Positions 16,292-23,436 of a stretch of 35,410 nt of DNA are shown here, piece by piece. The notes under the pieces were generated by a model. That model had not been told where the DNA came from. It made no database searches and worked only from the letters and a program-made list of their open reading frames with translations. Each line of letters opens with the position of its first letter. Within the stretch, counting starts at the first letter, position 1. Source of the stretch: Cytophagales bacterium (GTDB lineage: Bacteria; Bacteroidota; Bacteroidia; Cytophagales; Cyclobacteriaceae); NCBI GenBank assembly GCA_025358885.1, contig JANYHW010000208.1, positions 1-35,410 of the forward strand. Reading direction: 5' to 3'. Made by a program: the position numbers and the translations under genes.

Positions 16292-17502
16292 CTGGACCAG
16301 AACCGTTTAAGGGCTGCTAATGCATCAATAGTTTTATCAATATCTTGTTCCGTGTTGTAGATTGAAAAAGACACCCTGACTGTCGCCGGAACACCCATCG
16401 ATTCAAGCAGGGGTTGTGCGCAGTGATGCCCGGCCCGCACGGCAATGTTGGCTTGTGCCAGGAAACTTGCCACATCATGAGGATGTATATTCTCCATTTG
16501 AAAGGACACAATGCTTCCGAAGTTCGAAGGCTGCCCAAGGATTCTTGCGCCTCCCAACTCATGAAGTCTTGCCTTGAACTTTTGTGTGAGGTTCCTAGTG
16601 AAAAGACTTGTCTCGGCTAGATCTAATTGCTGAATGAAATCAATCGCTGCCCCTAATCCAATGACACCCGCGACATGGGGCGTGCCAGGTTCCAGTTTGT
16701 AAGGGTAGTCGAGAAACTCTGTATGCTCCGTTGTTACATTGCGGATGGCACCTCCGCCAAAATTCAACGGTTCTATATAGGGTGCAAATTCTTGTTTCGC
16801 GTATAGCACGCCGGTCCCGAAAGGACCAAACATTTTATGAGCTGAAAAAACAACAAAATCGGCGTCCCATGAATCAACCATCATAGGATAATGCCCCGTG
16901 CTTTGCGCGGCATCAATCAATACAGGAATTTTCTTCCTGTGTGCGATCGAAATGATTTCTTCGATGGGATTGATGGTCCCCAAAACATTGGAGATATGCG
17001 TCAAACAAAGCAACCTGGTCCGAGGCCCTAACATACTATCGATGCCGGACAGGTTCAATTCTCCATTTTTGGTAACGGGCAAGATATTCAGCAGCGCACC
17101 CCGCTGATGACAAAGTTGCTGCCAGGGGATGAAGTTCGCGTGATGCTCCATGGCCGTCACAGCTATCGTGTCACCCAGCTTCAATTTTTTCCGGATAAGG
17201 CCATGGGCAATCAGGTTAATCGACTCTGTTGTGCCTTTTGTAAATGCGATCGAAGAGGGATTGGACACTCCCAGAAGATCACTCACCTTCTTCCTGACAT
17301 TTTCGAACCGCCTTGTAGCATCTGTGGAGAGATCATACAGTCCCCGGTGTACGCTGGCATTTTCCTTTTCTGAAAAATCATTGAGCGCCAGAATCACAGA
17401 ATCCGGTTTATGGGAAGTGGCCGCACTGTCAAGGTAAACCAGTTCGGGCCTATTTTTGAAAATAGGAAACTGGTCCTTGATAGTATGTAGAGGCAAAGCC
17501 AT
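16288..17502 (-). CDS. sufS: Cysteine desulfurase SufS
   Basis: A PLP enzyme that removes sulfur from cysteine as an enzyme persulfide. The 404-residue form starting MALPLHTIKDQFPIF was chosen because SufS homology begins there; upstream codons read into the divergent moaA promoter. Key residues are K223 (FSAHKMFGPFGTG, PLP Schiff base), H120/H121 in MEHHANFIPWQ, D197 in PVLIDAAQS and the catalytic C361 in RAGHHCAQP. This is a group II (SufS-like) enzyme, which normally needs an acceptor such as SufU, and sufU follows with a 4-base overlap. It is divergent from moaA. Confidence 0.96.
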   Translation of the reverse strand: MALPLHTIKDQFPIFKNRPELVYLDSAATSHKPDSVILALNDFSEKENASVHRGLYDLSTDATRRFENVRKKVSDLLGVSNPSSIAFTKGTTESINLIAHGLIRKKLKLGDTIAVTAMEHHANFIPWQQLCHQRGALLNILPVTKNGELNLSGIDSMLGPRTRLLCLTHISNVLGTINPIEEIISIAHRKKIPVLIDAAQSTGHYPMMVDSWDADFVVFSAHKMFGPFGTGVLYAKQEFAPYIEPLNFGGGAIRNVTTEHTEFLDYPYKLEPGTPHVAGVIGLGAAIDFIQQLDLAETSLFTRNLTQKFKARLHELGGARILGQPSNFGSIVSFQMENIHPHDVASFLAQANIAVRAGHHCAQPLLESMGVPATVRVSFSIYNTEQDIDKTIDALAALKRFWSR

Positions 17503-17575
17503 GTGGAAAGATACGGTCGCTGGTGTCTCCTTCCGTGAACAAGATTCATTTTTTTTCGGTTTAGATGAATAGGAG

Positions 17576-17583
17576 TATTTTTG
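17576..17583 (+). promoter_or_regulatory. Bacteroidota-type -7 element upstream of moaA
   Basis: TATTTTTG matches TAnnTTTG exactly and lies 17 bases before the ATG at 17601. It is preceded by a T-rich run at 17549-17556 rather than a clear TTG. Its place argues against the longer in-frame start at 17565. Confidence 0.4.
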
Positions 17584-17600
17584 TTGATCTTCACGATAGA

Positions 17601-18599
17601 ATGGCACAGACGAGATTATTGGATAACCACGGCCGACCCATTAGCTACCTTCGGCTTGCAGTAACTGACCGTTGTAACCTTCGGTGCTTTTATTGCATGC
17701 CGGAAGAAGGCATCAGATACCTCCCCAAGAAAGAGCTCTTGACTTTCGAAGAGATTGAACGACTGGTTAGACTCCTGGCCTCTATGGGAATATCAAAAGT
17801 GCGGCTGACCGGAGGTGAGCCATTCGTGCGAACTGATCTAATGCAATTGATCCGCGCCATTACCCACATTGAAGGTATTCAAGATGTTCACCTGACAACG
17901 AACGGAATTCTCACCGGGCAACACGTTCCAGAATTGAAGGCCCTGGGCATTGCTACTGTCAACCTGAGTATGGACACCCTGGATCGTGAGCGGTTTAAAA
18001 TGATTACAAGGAGAGATGAATTTGAGAAGACCAAAGCGACCCTTCAATTGTTTATTGACCATGGAATTCCAGTCAAGATCAACAGTGTAGTGATGGATGG
18101 GAAGAATATTGAAGATATACTTCCATTGGTGTCGCTTACTAAAGAGCAGGACATTTCAGTACGCTTCATTGAAGAAATGCCGTTCAATGGTGAGGGAAGC
18201 CATTACCCGGTATTGCAATGGACATACAAGCGAATCGTTGAACATATTCGCCAGGCCTACCCCTCGCTCCAGAAGATTGCTGACCCCACCCACTCCACGG
18301 CTTATCATTATCACATTCCCGGGCACAAGGGAAACATAGGTGTTATCGCCGCTTTTAGCCGAACTTTCTGCGGTAGTTGTAATCGGATTCGCATCACCGC
18401 CCAGGGGGTACTGAAGACTTGTCTTTATGATGATGGCGTATTGAATATCAAAGAATTGATGCGGTCGGGAATGAATGATCAGGAGTTAAAGCAGTATCTG
18501 TTGAAAGCATTCCTACACAGGCCTAAGGATGGTTTTGAGGCAGAGCATAACCGAAAGACGCATGTTGTGTCGGAATCGATGTCGACGATTGGCGGATAG
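17601..18599 (+). CDS. moaA: GTP 3',8-cyclase MoaA
   Basis: MoaA is the radical SAM enzyme that starts Mo cofactor synthesis from GTP. The 332-residue form starting MAQTRLLDNHGRPISYLRL has the N-terminal cluster motif CNLRCFYC (about 25-32), the SAM-domain RLTGGEPFVR (about 72-81) and LTTNGILT (about 108-115). It has the C-terminal cluster cysteines in CGSCNRIRI plus TCLYDDG (about 255-275) and the required C-terminal Gly-Gly in MSTIGG. The ATG at 17601 was preferred over ATG 17565 because a -7 element lies between them. It is divergent from sufS; a secreted SUOX-fold gene follows after 33 bases. Confidence 0.97.
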   Translation: MAQTRLLDNHGRPISYLRLAVTDRCNLRCFYCMPEEGIRYLPKKELLTFEEIERLVRLLASMGISKVRLTGGEPFVRTDLMQLIRAITHIEGIQDVHLTTNGILTGQHVPELKALGIATVNLSMDTLDRERFKMITRRDEFEKTKATLQLFIDHGIPVKINSVVMDGKNIEDILPLVSLTKEQDISVRFIEEMPFNGEGSHYPVLQWTYKRIVEHIRQAYPSLQKIADPTHSTAYHYHIPGHKGNIGVIAAFSRTFCGSCNRIRITAQGVLKTCLYDDGVLNIKELMRSGMNDQELKQYLLKAFLHRPKDGFEAEHNRKTHVVSESMSTIGG

Positions 18600-18632
18600 T
18601 CACCAATAGTACAGATAACAAAAATTGTAAAT

Positions 18633-19148
18633 ATGAAAAAACTGAATCTATCCACCTGTTTCCTGATAATCATGTTTGCGGCGTTTGGTCAAAGAGACCA
18701 GAAGCCCACTACATCATTCATAATTTCCGGTGCCTTGAAGTCGCCAGTAACCATTCAGATTGCTGATCTGTCAAAATGGACGGCTGTGGATATTGGTGAT
18801 GTGGTGATTACGAATCATCTCGGAGAGAAGAAAAGCGAATCCAAAGGGTTGCGCGGGGTTTTGTTAAAAGATGTACTGGCCAAAGCGGAAATCAACGCAG
18901 AAAGTCCCAAGGTTCTAAGTGAATATTATTTTGTGTGCAAGGCGAATGATGGATACACGGTGGTATACTCCTGGAATGAATTGTTCAATACATCGGTAGG
19001 TGATGCAGTCTATATAGTAACTGAAAAAAATGATAAGACGGCTGCCTCCATGGATGATTCCATTTTGATGATCTCTCCAAAGGATTTTAAGACTGGCAGG
19101 AGACAGGTGAAATCACTTATCTCGATTGTTGTAAAGAGAGCCGAATGA
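18633..19148 (+). CDS. Secreted SUOX-fold (molybdopterin-binding-domain-like) small protein
   Basis: A 171-residue protein with an N-terminal leader (MKKLNLSTCFLIIMFAAFGQ). The remainder resembles the oxidoreductase molybdopterin-binding fold of the sulfite oxidase family: ISGALKSPVTIQIADL (about 31-46), KGLRGVLLKDVLAKA (about 71-85) and ANDGYTVVYSWNELF (about 104-118). The catalytic Cys that ligates Mo in this family would fall near VITN (58-61), where there is none, and the protein is much shorter than YedY or sulfite oxidase. It is therefore probably not a Mo enzyme. It overlaps the TauE/SafE gene by 4 bases. The family call is moderate; function is unknown. Confidence 0.72.
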   Translation: MKKLNLSTCFLIIMFAAFGQRDQKPTTSFIISGALKSPVTIQIADLSKWTAVDIGDVVITNHLGEKKSESKGLRGVLLKDVLAKAEINAESPKVLSEYYFVCKANDGYTVVYSWNELFNTSVGDAVYIVTEKNDKTAASMDDSILMISPKDFKTGRRQVKSLISIVVKRAE

Positions 19149-19918
19149 CCATGGATTTTGATGGATTCAATTTGATCCTGTTCATTTCCTTCTTTCTTAT
19201 TGCCCTTATTTATTCTTCTGTTGGTTTTGGCGGAGGCTCCAGCTACCTCGCGCTGTTGGCGCTTCCTGCGTTTGCCTTGGCCTTCCCGGTAATCAGGTCT
19301 TCGGCTTTGTTTTGTAACCTGATCGTGGTGGGGGGAGGACTTCTGGTTTTTTATAGAGAAGGAAAACTTTCATTGCGCGAATGCTGGCCATACCTGGCGG
19401 GCAGTGTACCTATGGCGTATGTGGGAGGCTTTTGGCCTATTCGCGAAGACACTTTCTTTGTGTTATTGGGATTCACCCTGGTATTCGTTCCATTTTTACT
19501 TTGGTTCCAGCCCCAACCTAACGCAGATAAGGAGGTTGCCAGGTACCCCGAAACCTTGCCGCTTAAGATTCTCATCGGGGGATTAATTGGATTGCTTTCC
19601 GGATTGGTGGGAATCGGTGGTGGAATTTTTCTATCACCTGTACTTCATATCCTGCGTTGGTCGGAACCTCGAAGAATTTCAGCCCTGGCAAGTTTGTTCA
19701 TATTTGTAAATTCGTTAGGTGGCCTGGCAGGACAATTCAAAAATGGAATACCAGAACTTCATGTTGATTTTCTTGCACCCCTCTTGCTTGCCGTGTTGAT
19801 CGGTGGTCAAATCGGATCGCGTCTTGGTGCAAGAAGATTCAATCCAATGTACATAAAGAGAATAACTGCCGTGTTGATTCTTGTTGCGGGTTTGAATATC
19901 CTGAAAGACCATTTATAA
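19145..19918 (+). CDS. TauE/SafE-family membrane permease
   Basis: A 257-residue protein with about eight hydrophobic segments and the two TauE/SafE repeat motifs: SSVGFGGGSSYLALLAL (about 24-40) and GLLSGLVGIGGGIFLSPVLH (about 149-168). Members move sulfite, sulfonates or other small organic anions across the inner membrane, generally outward. Its ATG overlaps the TGA of the SUOX-fold gene (ATGA), so the two are coupled, and a secreted DsrE-like gene follows after 43 bases. A sulfur-anion substrate is inferred from the family and neighbours. Confidence 0.92.
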   Translation: MTMDFDGFNLILFISFFLIALIYSSVGFGGGSSYLALLALPAFALAFPVIRSSALFCNLIVVGGGLLVFYREGKLSLRECWPYLAGSVPMAYVGGFWPIREDTFFVLLGFTLVFVPFLLWFQPQPNADKEVARYPETLPLKILIGGLIGLLSGLVGIGGGIFLSPVLHILRWSEPRRISALASLFIFVNSLGGLAGQFKNGIPELHVDFLAPLLLAVLIGGQIGSRLGARRFNPMYIKRITAVLILVAGLNILKDHL

Positions 19919-19961
19919 AGTGTAGCTCATCACATCTAATATGATTCTAAATCTATCCTAT

Positions 19962-20492
19962 ATGAAAATTACCTTGTTCATTGCTTTTTCGATGATTTGC
20001 CTGACTTTGCAAGCCCAAAGCAGGGTCAATCCTGTCATCAAGGATTTTGGTGGCATTTTTGAGATTCCTTACGCGGTTGAAAAGCCTGACCCATCTCTTG
20101 CCTACAATATTGTGATTGAGATCCAAATTGAGAGTGAGCGGCCTGACACAGTTAATTTTGCGCTCAGCAATGTCGCCCGGTTGCTGAATCTGCACGTCAT
20201 GGGAGGGGTGCCGAAAGAAAATATGCATGTGGTGTTGGGGATTCATGGCGCAGCGGCCTACACCACCATGAACAATGAAGCGTACCGGGAGAAGTATAAA
20301 ATGGACAACCCCAATCTTAAACTTTACAAGGAACTTCAGGAAGCAGGAGTGAAGATGTTTATCTGTGGCCAATCATTGATTGGGCGGAAGATTGACCGCA
20401 ACAGGCTGGTGCCAGAAGTCAGCATTTCTGTCTCCATGTTAACCATTATGACCACCTATCAATTGAAGGGGTATGCAGCGCTTAAGTTCTGA
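19962..20492 (+). CDS. Secreted DsrE-like protein
   Basis: A 176-residue protein with a clear leader ending LQAQS (about residue 20), followed by a DsrE/DsrF-like fold. It has strand-helix segments such as YNIVIEIQ, a middle ENMHVVLGIHGAAAY (about 86-100), and GVKMFICGQSLIGRK with a single Cys at the family's usual active position, then an MLTIMTTYQLKGYAALKF end. Periplasmic DsrE-like proteins of this length are common in Bacteroidota and mostly uncharacterised; cytosolic relatives carry persulfide sulfur. An in-frame ATG at 19941 is possible, but the leader begins at 19962. Confidence 0.8.
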   Translation: MKITLFIAFSMICLTLQAQSRVNPVIKDFGGIFEIPYAVEKPDPSLAYNIVIEIQIESERPDTVNFALSNVARLLNLHVMGGVPKENMHVVLGIHGAAAYTTMNNEAYREKYKMDNPNLKLYKELQEAGVKMFICGQSLIGRKIDRNRLVPEVSISVSMLTIMTTYQLKGYAALKF

Positions 20493-20510
20493 TCATGGGC
20501 GATCATGATC
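20491..20510. terminator. Hairpin between convergent dsrE-like and LytTR genes
   Basis: GATCATG (20491-20497) and CATGATC (20504-20510) form a perfect 7-base stem with a 6-base loop. It starts at the stop codon of the DsrE-like gene and ends 4 bases before the stop of the convergent regulator. It has no U-tract, so it is a candidate bidirectional end signal rather than a standard intrinsic terminator. Confidence 0.4.
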
Positions 20511-20514
20511 CAGG

Positions 20515-21297
20515 TCATTTCCCGTCAAACCACTCTTTGAACTCGGCTACCTTTTCCCGGCTTACGATGATCTCTTTATCCCAGGGTGGCTGAGTCATGA
20601 CTTTGAGGCGGCTGTTGGAGTATATCACCACATCCTGAATGGAATGAATGTTCTGGATGTAGGTCCGGTTAACCCGAAAAAAAATTTGAGGGTCAAGCAC
20701 CTCTTCCAGGGCCTCCAGGGTGAAATCAATAATGTATTTCCTCATTTGTTGAGTGACGAGATACACATCTCTTCCGTCGGCATAGAAGAAAATGATCTGA
20801 TCCGCAGTAATGGAGCGAATATGGTCGCCCACTTTTACCATGAAACGGCTCTTAAAAGTACGCGCTTTGGTTTCGTCACCCAGTGATTTCAGTTTGTCTA
20901 GTTTTGCCTCGTTCATCATCAGTTGTTCCCTGAGATTCTCCAGTTTATGAAGACTGGCGCTCAAATCCGGGAAAGTAACCGGCTTAAGGAGATAATCGAT
21001 GCTGTTGACTTTGAATGCCTCAAGGGCATACTCATTGTATGCGGTAATAAAGATCACAGGTTTCTGTACCGTTACCTGTTGGAAGATAACAAAGCTCAGT
21101 CCGTCTTTCAGTTGAATGTCCATGAAGATCAGGTCGATAGTAGACTGGTTGTCCTTTAGCCAACTTACGGCACCGGCTACCGTATCGCAAACGCACGTCA
21201 CTTTTATTGCCTCACTGTATTTTTGTAAATACCGTTCGAGTTTCTCCACAGCGGGCGTCTCGTCTTCAACAATTAAAACATTCAAGGCGAGGCTCAT
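20515..21297 (-). CDS. LytTR-family response regulator
   Basis: A 260-residue two-domain regulator. Residues about 1-125 form the receiver, with LIVEDE (8-13), the phospho-acceptor Asp in IFMDIQL (about 60), ITAYNEYAL (about 84) and the DYLLKP switch (about 101-106). Residues about 155-258 form a LytTR DNA-binding domain: MVKVGDHIRSITADQIIFFYADGR, then FFRVNRTYIQN (about 208) and the C-terminal SREKVAEFKEW. Its ATG overlaps the stop of the pseudokinase gene by 4 bases, so all three signalling genes are coupled. Target genes are unknown; the adjacent repeat protein or DsrE-like gene are candidates by position only. Confidence 0.95.
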   Translation of the reverse strand: MSLALNVLIVEDETPAVEKLERYLQKYSEAIKVTCVCDTVAGAVSWLKDNQSTIDLIFMDIQLKDGLSFVIFQQVTVQKPVIFITAYNEYALEAFKVNSIDYLLKPVTFPDLSASLHKLENLREQLMMNEAKLDKLKSLGDETKARTFKSRFMVKVGDHIRSITADQIIFFYADGRDVYLVTQQMRKYIIDFTLEALEEVLDPQIFFRVNRTYIQNIHSIQDVVIYSNSRLKVMTQPPWDKEIIVSREKVAEFKEWFDGK

Positions 21298-22340
21298 GCG
21301 GATTCGGATACGGATTGGTCCACCGTGATCATGGGAAATTTAATATAATTTTCGCGACCTGCTTTTACCTGGATGAACGGACGATCACTGTATACAGAAT
21401 AAGATCGCTGCAATAATTGGAAGGCCTGAAGACTTTCAGGATGAAGCTGCAATTTGTCATTCAGAAAATGATGTAACACAAAATAGTCGCTTTCTTCTTT
21501 TTCCAATTCAAGCAAGAGGGGTGAATCGGCCGAAATCAACGTATTTCTTACAACGCTATCGATGGTGGTGATCAGGGCTCCGGGCATGACCTGGATGTGA
21601 TCCGTGTCGGTCAGATGGTTTTTCCAATGAATATGGTGACGGTGCTTTTGGTTGGCGAGCCGGATTAGGTGCTGGAGGGCCTGCAGTTCTTCAGTCAGGG
21701 ACACAAATTCCTTTTGGCGATGGATCAGCTGATACCGATAAAGGGCTGCCAGGCTATCAATCAGCTCTTCCGATATATCCGCATTCTTGTGCAGACAAAG
21801 GATCAGTTCCTCCAGGCTATCATACAACAGATCAGGGTTGATCTCCTGCCTGAACGAGATGAATTCTGACTCAAGGTTCTCTCGTAACTTTTGTTCCAGT
21901 TCAATCCGATGGACGTTTTCGGTGTTCAAATACTGGTTTCCAAAATAGAGTGTATTGTAAAGGATAGTCGTTAGGGCGTATATCGTTCCAAATTGAAATA
22001 GTTCGCGGTAGCTGATGTCAAAGCCAATGATCCATTGGTAGTACTGGGATATTGCTGCCAATACCATGACCACACTCACGAGGGTGGTGGCAACCGTTTG
22101 AATGAAAATAGTTTTCCGGGAAGGCATATCCCTGTTCCTCAGCAGAACGATTGTCAACCTCATGGATTCAAAGGAAATAAGGCTGAGGACTATGGTGACA
22201 TACACTTCCTGATTGCTGAACAAGGAGCCTAACTGTCTCACATCATTATTCATGAGCAAGATGATCAGGTAGACGAGTACACCATACACGGGAGGAGCCA
22301 GTATCCTGAAGTAAGGATTATGAATGAAGATTCTTTTCAT
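21294..22340 (-). CDS. Degenerate LytS-type sensor kinase (predicted pseudokinase)
   Basis: A 348-residue membrane protein with about four hydrophobic segments in residues 13-135, then a coiled region and a His_kinase-like domain aligning end to end with the next gene's product. Where that kinase has SPHYLFN, this one has NPDLLYD, so the phospho-acceptor His is D170. Where it has VENAVKHN, this one has IDSVVRNT (260-267), losing both ATP/Mg-binding Asn residues. No glycine box is seen. It therefore should not autophosphorylate or bind ATP normally. The gene overlaps both partners by 4 bases. It probably acts as a sensor or regulator of the active kinase; the open frame and tight operon argue against decay. 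Confidence 0.85.
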   Translation of the reverse strand: MKRIFIHNPYFRILAPPVYGVLVYLIILLMNNDVRQLGSLFSNQEVYVTIVLSLISFESMRLTIVLLRNRDMPSRKTIFIQTVATTLVSVVMVLAAISQYYQWIIGFDISYRELFQFGTIYALTTILYNTLYFGNQYLNTENVHRIELEQKLRENLESEFISFRQEINPDLLYDSLEELILCLHKNADISEELIDSLAALYRYQLIHRQKEFVSLTEELQALQHLIRLANQKHRHHIHWKNHLTDTDHIQVMPGALITTIDSVVRNTLISADSPLLLELEKEESDYFVLHHFLNDKLQLHPESLQAFQLLQRSYSVYSDRPFIQVKAGRENYIKFPMITVDQSVSESA

Positions 22341-23389
22341 CTGCCGGCTTGAAATGGAGGTGCCAGGTTCTTCAGGACAGGTAGTTGAACTGTGAACCGC
22401 TCTTCATTACGAATGATAACATTTTCGGATGTGAAGAAGCCATAGCGTTTGTGAATGTTGTCCAGGCCGACCTTAAAGCTGGTGACCGGGGTTACCGCCT
22501 GGGTCTTACTATTTGATATTTGGATGTGAGTATTGTCTTTTGCCGAAATGTACACGAGCAGGGGATTTTCCTTGCTAATTGCATTGTGTTTCACCGCATT
22601 TTCCACCAACAATTGCAGGGTCATGGGTGGTATCGCTGTATCCAGGATATTTTGCGGGATATTTATTTCAAGTTGTAAATGATATTCATAACGCACCTGG
22701 AGCAGGAAGTAGTATGATTTTACAAACTCCAGTTCTTCTCGGAGGGAAACCAGTCTTTGCTGCTGGTGAGAAAGCACATAACGAAAAGTATCGGCCATTC
22801 TGCGAATAAATTCTTCTGCTACCCGGGTGTCTTTGTAGAGGAGTGAGGAGACGGTGTTAAGGCAATTGAAAAGGTAGTGCGGGCTAATCTGACTCTTCAA
22901 CGATTCAAATTGCAGCTCCAGTTGCCATCGGTCTGACCTGAGTTGTTCGGCCTGGGTTACAGCGTAATACCGGTAGGAGTAGAATAAACCGTAAAATATT
23001 TCATATATAAAAATGGTGATGGTAAATAGTATAATCAGTTTCAAAATCTCTTCACCATTGATGTGCAGGAGGTCATTTCCGGTCAGGGTGAAGCAAAGGA
23101 TGACGAGGAGAATGTGGGCACCGAGGCCGCTGATAAAACGCAGAAGAAAGTTATTCTTCCAGTGTATGACCTTGTCCAGCAGCCTGTCCAGCTGAAAAAT
23201 GGACAGCCCGAGGAGGTTGGTTATCACGATCGCCTGCAAATACTTCTCGCCAAATACCGAGAATGAGGGCAACTCACCCATGGTGCTATAATGCATGTAT
23301 TGGAAGAACAATATTCCCAGTATGGTACATCCACCAATCAACAGGGTGTATGTGCGTAACGAGGCTTGCCTTGGCAGAAATCCAATCAT
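22337..23389 (-). CDS. LytS-type membrane sensor histidine kinase
   Basis: A 350-residue kinase with about four membrane segments in residues 12-140 and no obvious periplasmic sensor domain. The His_kinase domain holds the phospho-acceptor H171 in SQISPHYLFNCLN. The ATPase part has the N-box VENAVKHN (262-269) and a glycine-box-like GLDNIHKRYG (308-317), typical of the short Bacteroidota kinases that pair with LytTR regulators. It is the first gene of the kinase-pseudokinase-regulator operon, with 4-base overlaps between genes. The stimulus is unknown. Confidence 0.94.
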   Translation of the reverse strand: MIGFLPRQASLRTYTLLIGGCTILGILFFQYMHYSTMGELPSFSVFGEKYLQAIVITNLLGLSIFQLDRLLDKVIHWKNNFLLRFISGLGAHILLVILCFTLTGNDLLHINGEEILKLIILFTITIFIYEIFYGLFYSYRYYAVTQAEQLRSDRWQLELQFESLKSQISPHYLFNCLNTVSSLLYKDTRVAEEFIRRMADTFRYVLSHQQQRLVSLREELEFVKSYYFLLQVRYEYHLQLEINIPQNILDTAIPPMTLQLLVENAVKHNAISKENPLLVYISAKDNTHIQISNSKTQAVTPVTSFKVGLDNIHKRYGFFTSENVIIRNEERFTVQLPVLKNLAPPFQAGR

Positions 23390-23436
23390 GACAGCCTTAA
23401 GCTAGGAAAATTAATGTTGGCGTTGAACAAACCAGC

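Noticed and set aside
17544-17570. ATTCAT and ATGAAT inverted half-sites before moaA, resembling the 4352 palindrome arms
   Set aside because: The arms are in the opposite orientation with a 15-base spacer, and such short AT-rich hexamers are common by chance.
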